64,000 bases of DNA from the NCBI GenBank assembly GCA_951640165.1, contig OX621252.1, positions 31,083,934-31,147,933 on the forward strand, in the 5' to 3' direction. How positions within the stretch are numbered: position 1 is the first letter of the stretch; every line of letters starts with the position of its first letter. The translations under genes were made by a program, and so were the position numbers. Source of the stretch: Pseudoips prasinana. Taxonomy: Eukaryota; Arthropoda; Insecta; Lepidoptera; Nolidae. Positions 63,952 through 64,000 of the stretch are shown here, piece after piece. The notes beneath the pieces were generated by a model, which was not told where the DNA came from, ran no database searches, and worked only from the letters and a program-made list of their open reading frames with translations.

Positions 63952-64000
63952 ATCATCATCATATCAGCCTAAAGACGTCCATTGCTGGACAAAGGCCTCC
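63952..64000 (-). mobile_element. RTE-clade retrotransposon 3' end, runs off the window
   Basis: CATCATCATCATATCAGCCT then AAGACGTCCATTGCTGGACA: the tail and last codons, continuing past 64000. Confidence 0.7.

Overview
This is animal nuclear DNA, almost certainly from a moth or butterfly (Lepidoptera). It is AT-rich and has no operons, no bacterial-style gene density and no recognisable host gene or exon. It is packed with repeat types familiar from lepidopteran genomes: 3' ends of RTE-clade retrotransposons with (ATG)n tails, several tRNA-headed SINE families, Helitron-like elements of the form A|TC...CTAG|T, MITEs, and 5'-truncated CR1/Jockey-type non-LTR retrotransposons. The assignment to Lepidoptera rests on remembered repeat families and was not checked by a search. 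The family letters A to L used here are labels for this window only.

Layout. At 0.5-5 kb a 54-bp minisatellite is split by a 4.07-kb element with near-identical 360/364-bp terminal direct repeats (TG...CA), a 4-bp AAAG duplication and a non-coding interior holding two more tandem arrays. At 6-26 kb lies a mosaic of SINEs, RTE tails, short repeats, a decayed mariner-like piece, MITEs and a 111-bp minisatellite. At 27-30 kb is a 5'-truncated non-LTR retrotransposon with one long endonuclease/reverse transcriptase frame. At 30-45 kb there are more nested retroelement debris and long AT-rich stretches with nothing recognisable. At 45.6-50.8 kb is the best-preserved element, a two-ORF non-LTR retrotransposon: ORF1 has a coiled coil and an SGNH-hydrolase-like fold, and ORF2 has endonuclease and reverse transcriptase. 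At 51-64 kb are SINEs, canonical Helitrons (one inside another), a large inverted duplication at 56.5-58.3 kb and truncated RTE copies.

The only long coding frames belong to retrotransposons. In the 46-50 kb element ORF1 and ORF2 overlap in different frames, ORF2 has no early AUG, and the overlap holds a UUU-UUU-CGA stretch suited to +1 frameshifting. That is the most interesting functional hypothesis here. At window scale, at least eight near-perfect short inverted repeats (17-30 bp arms, loops of 1-9 nt) and one locally inverted RTE fragment suggest repeated template-switch events. Nested insertions give a local relative chronology of the mobile families.
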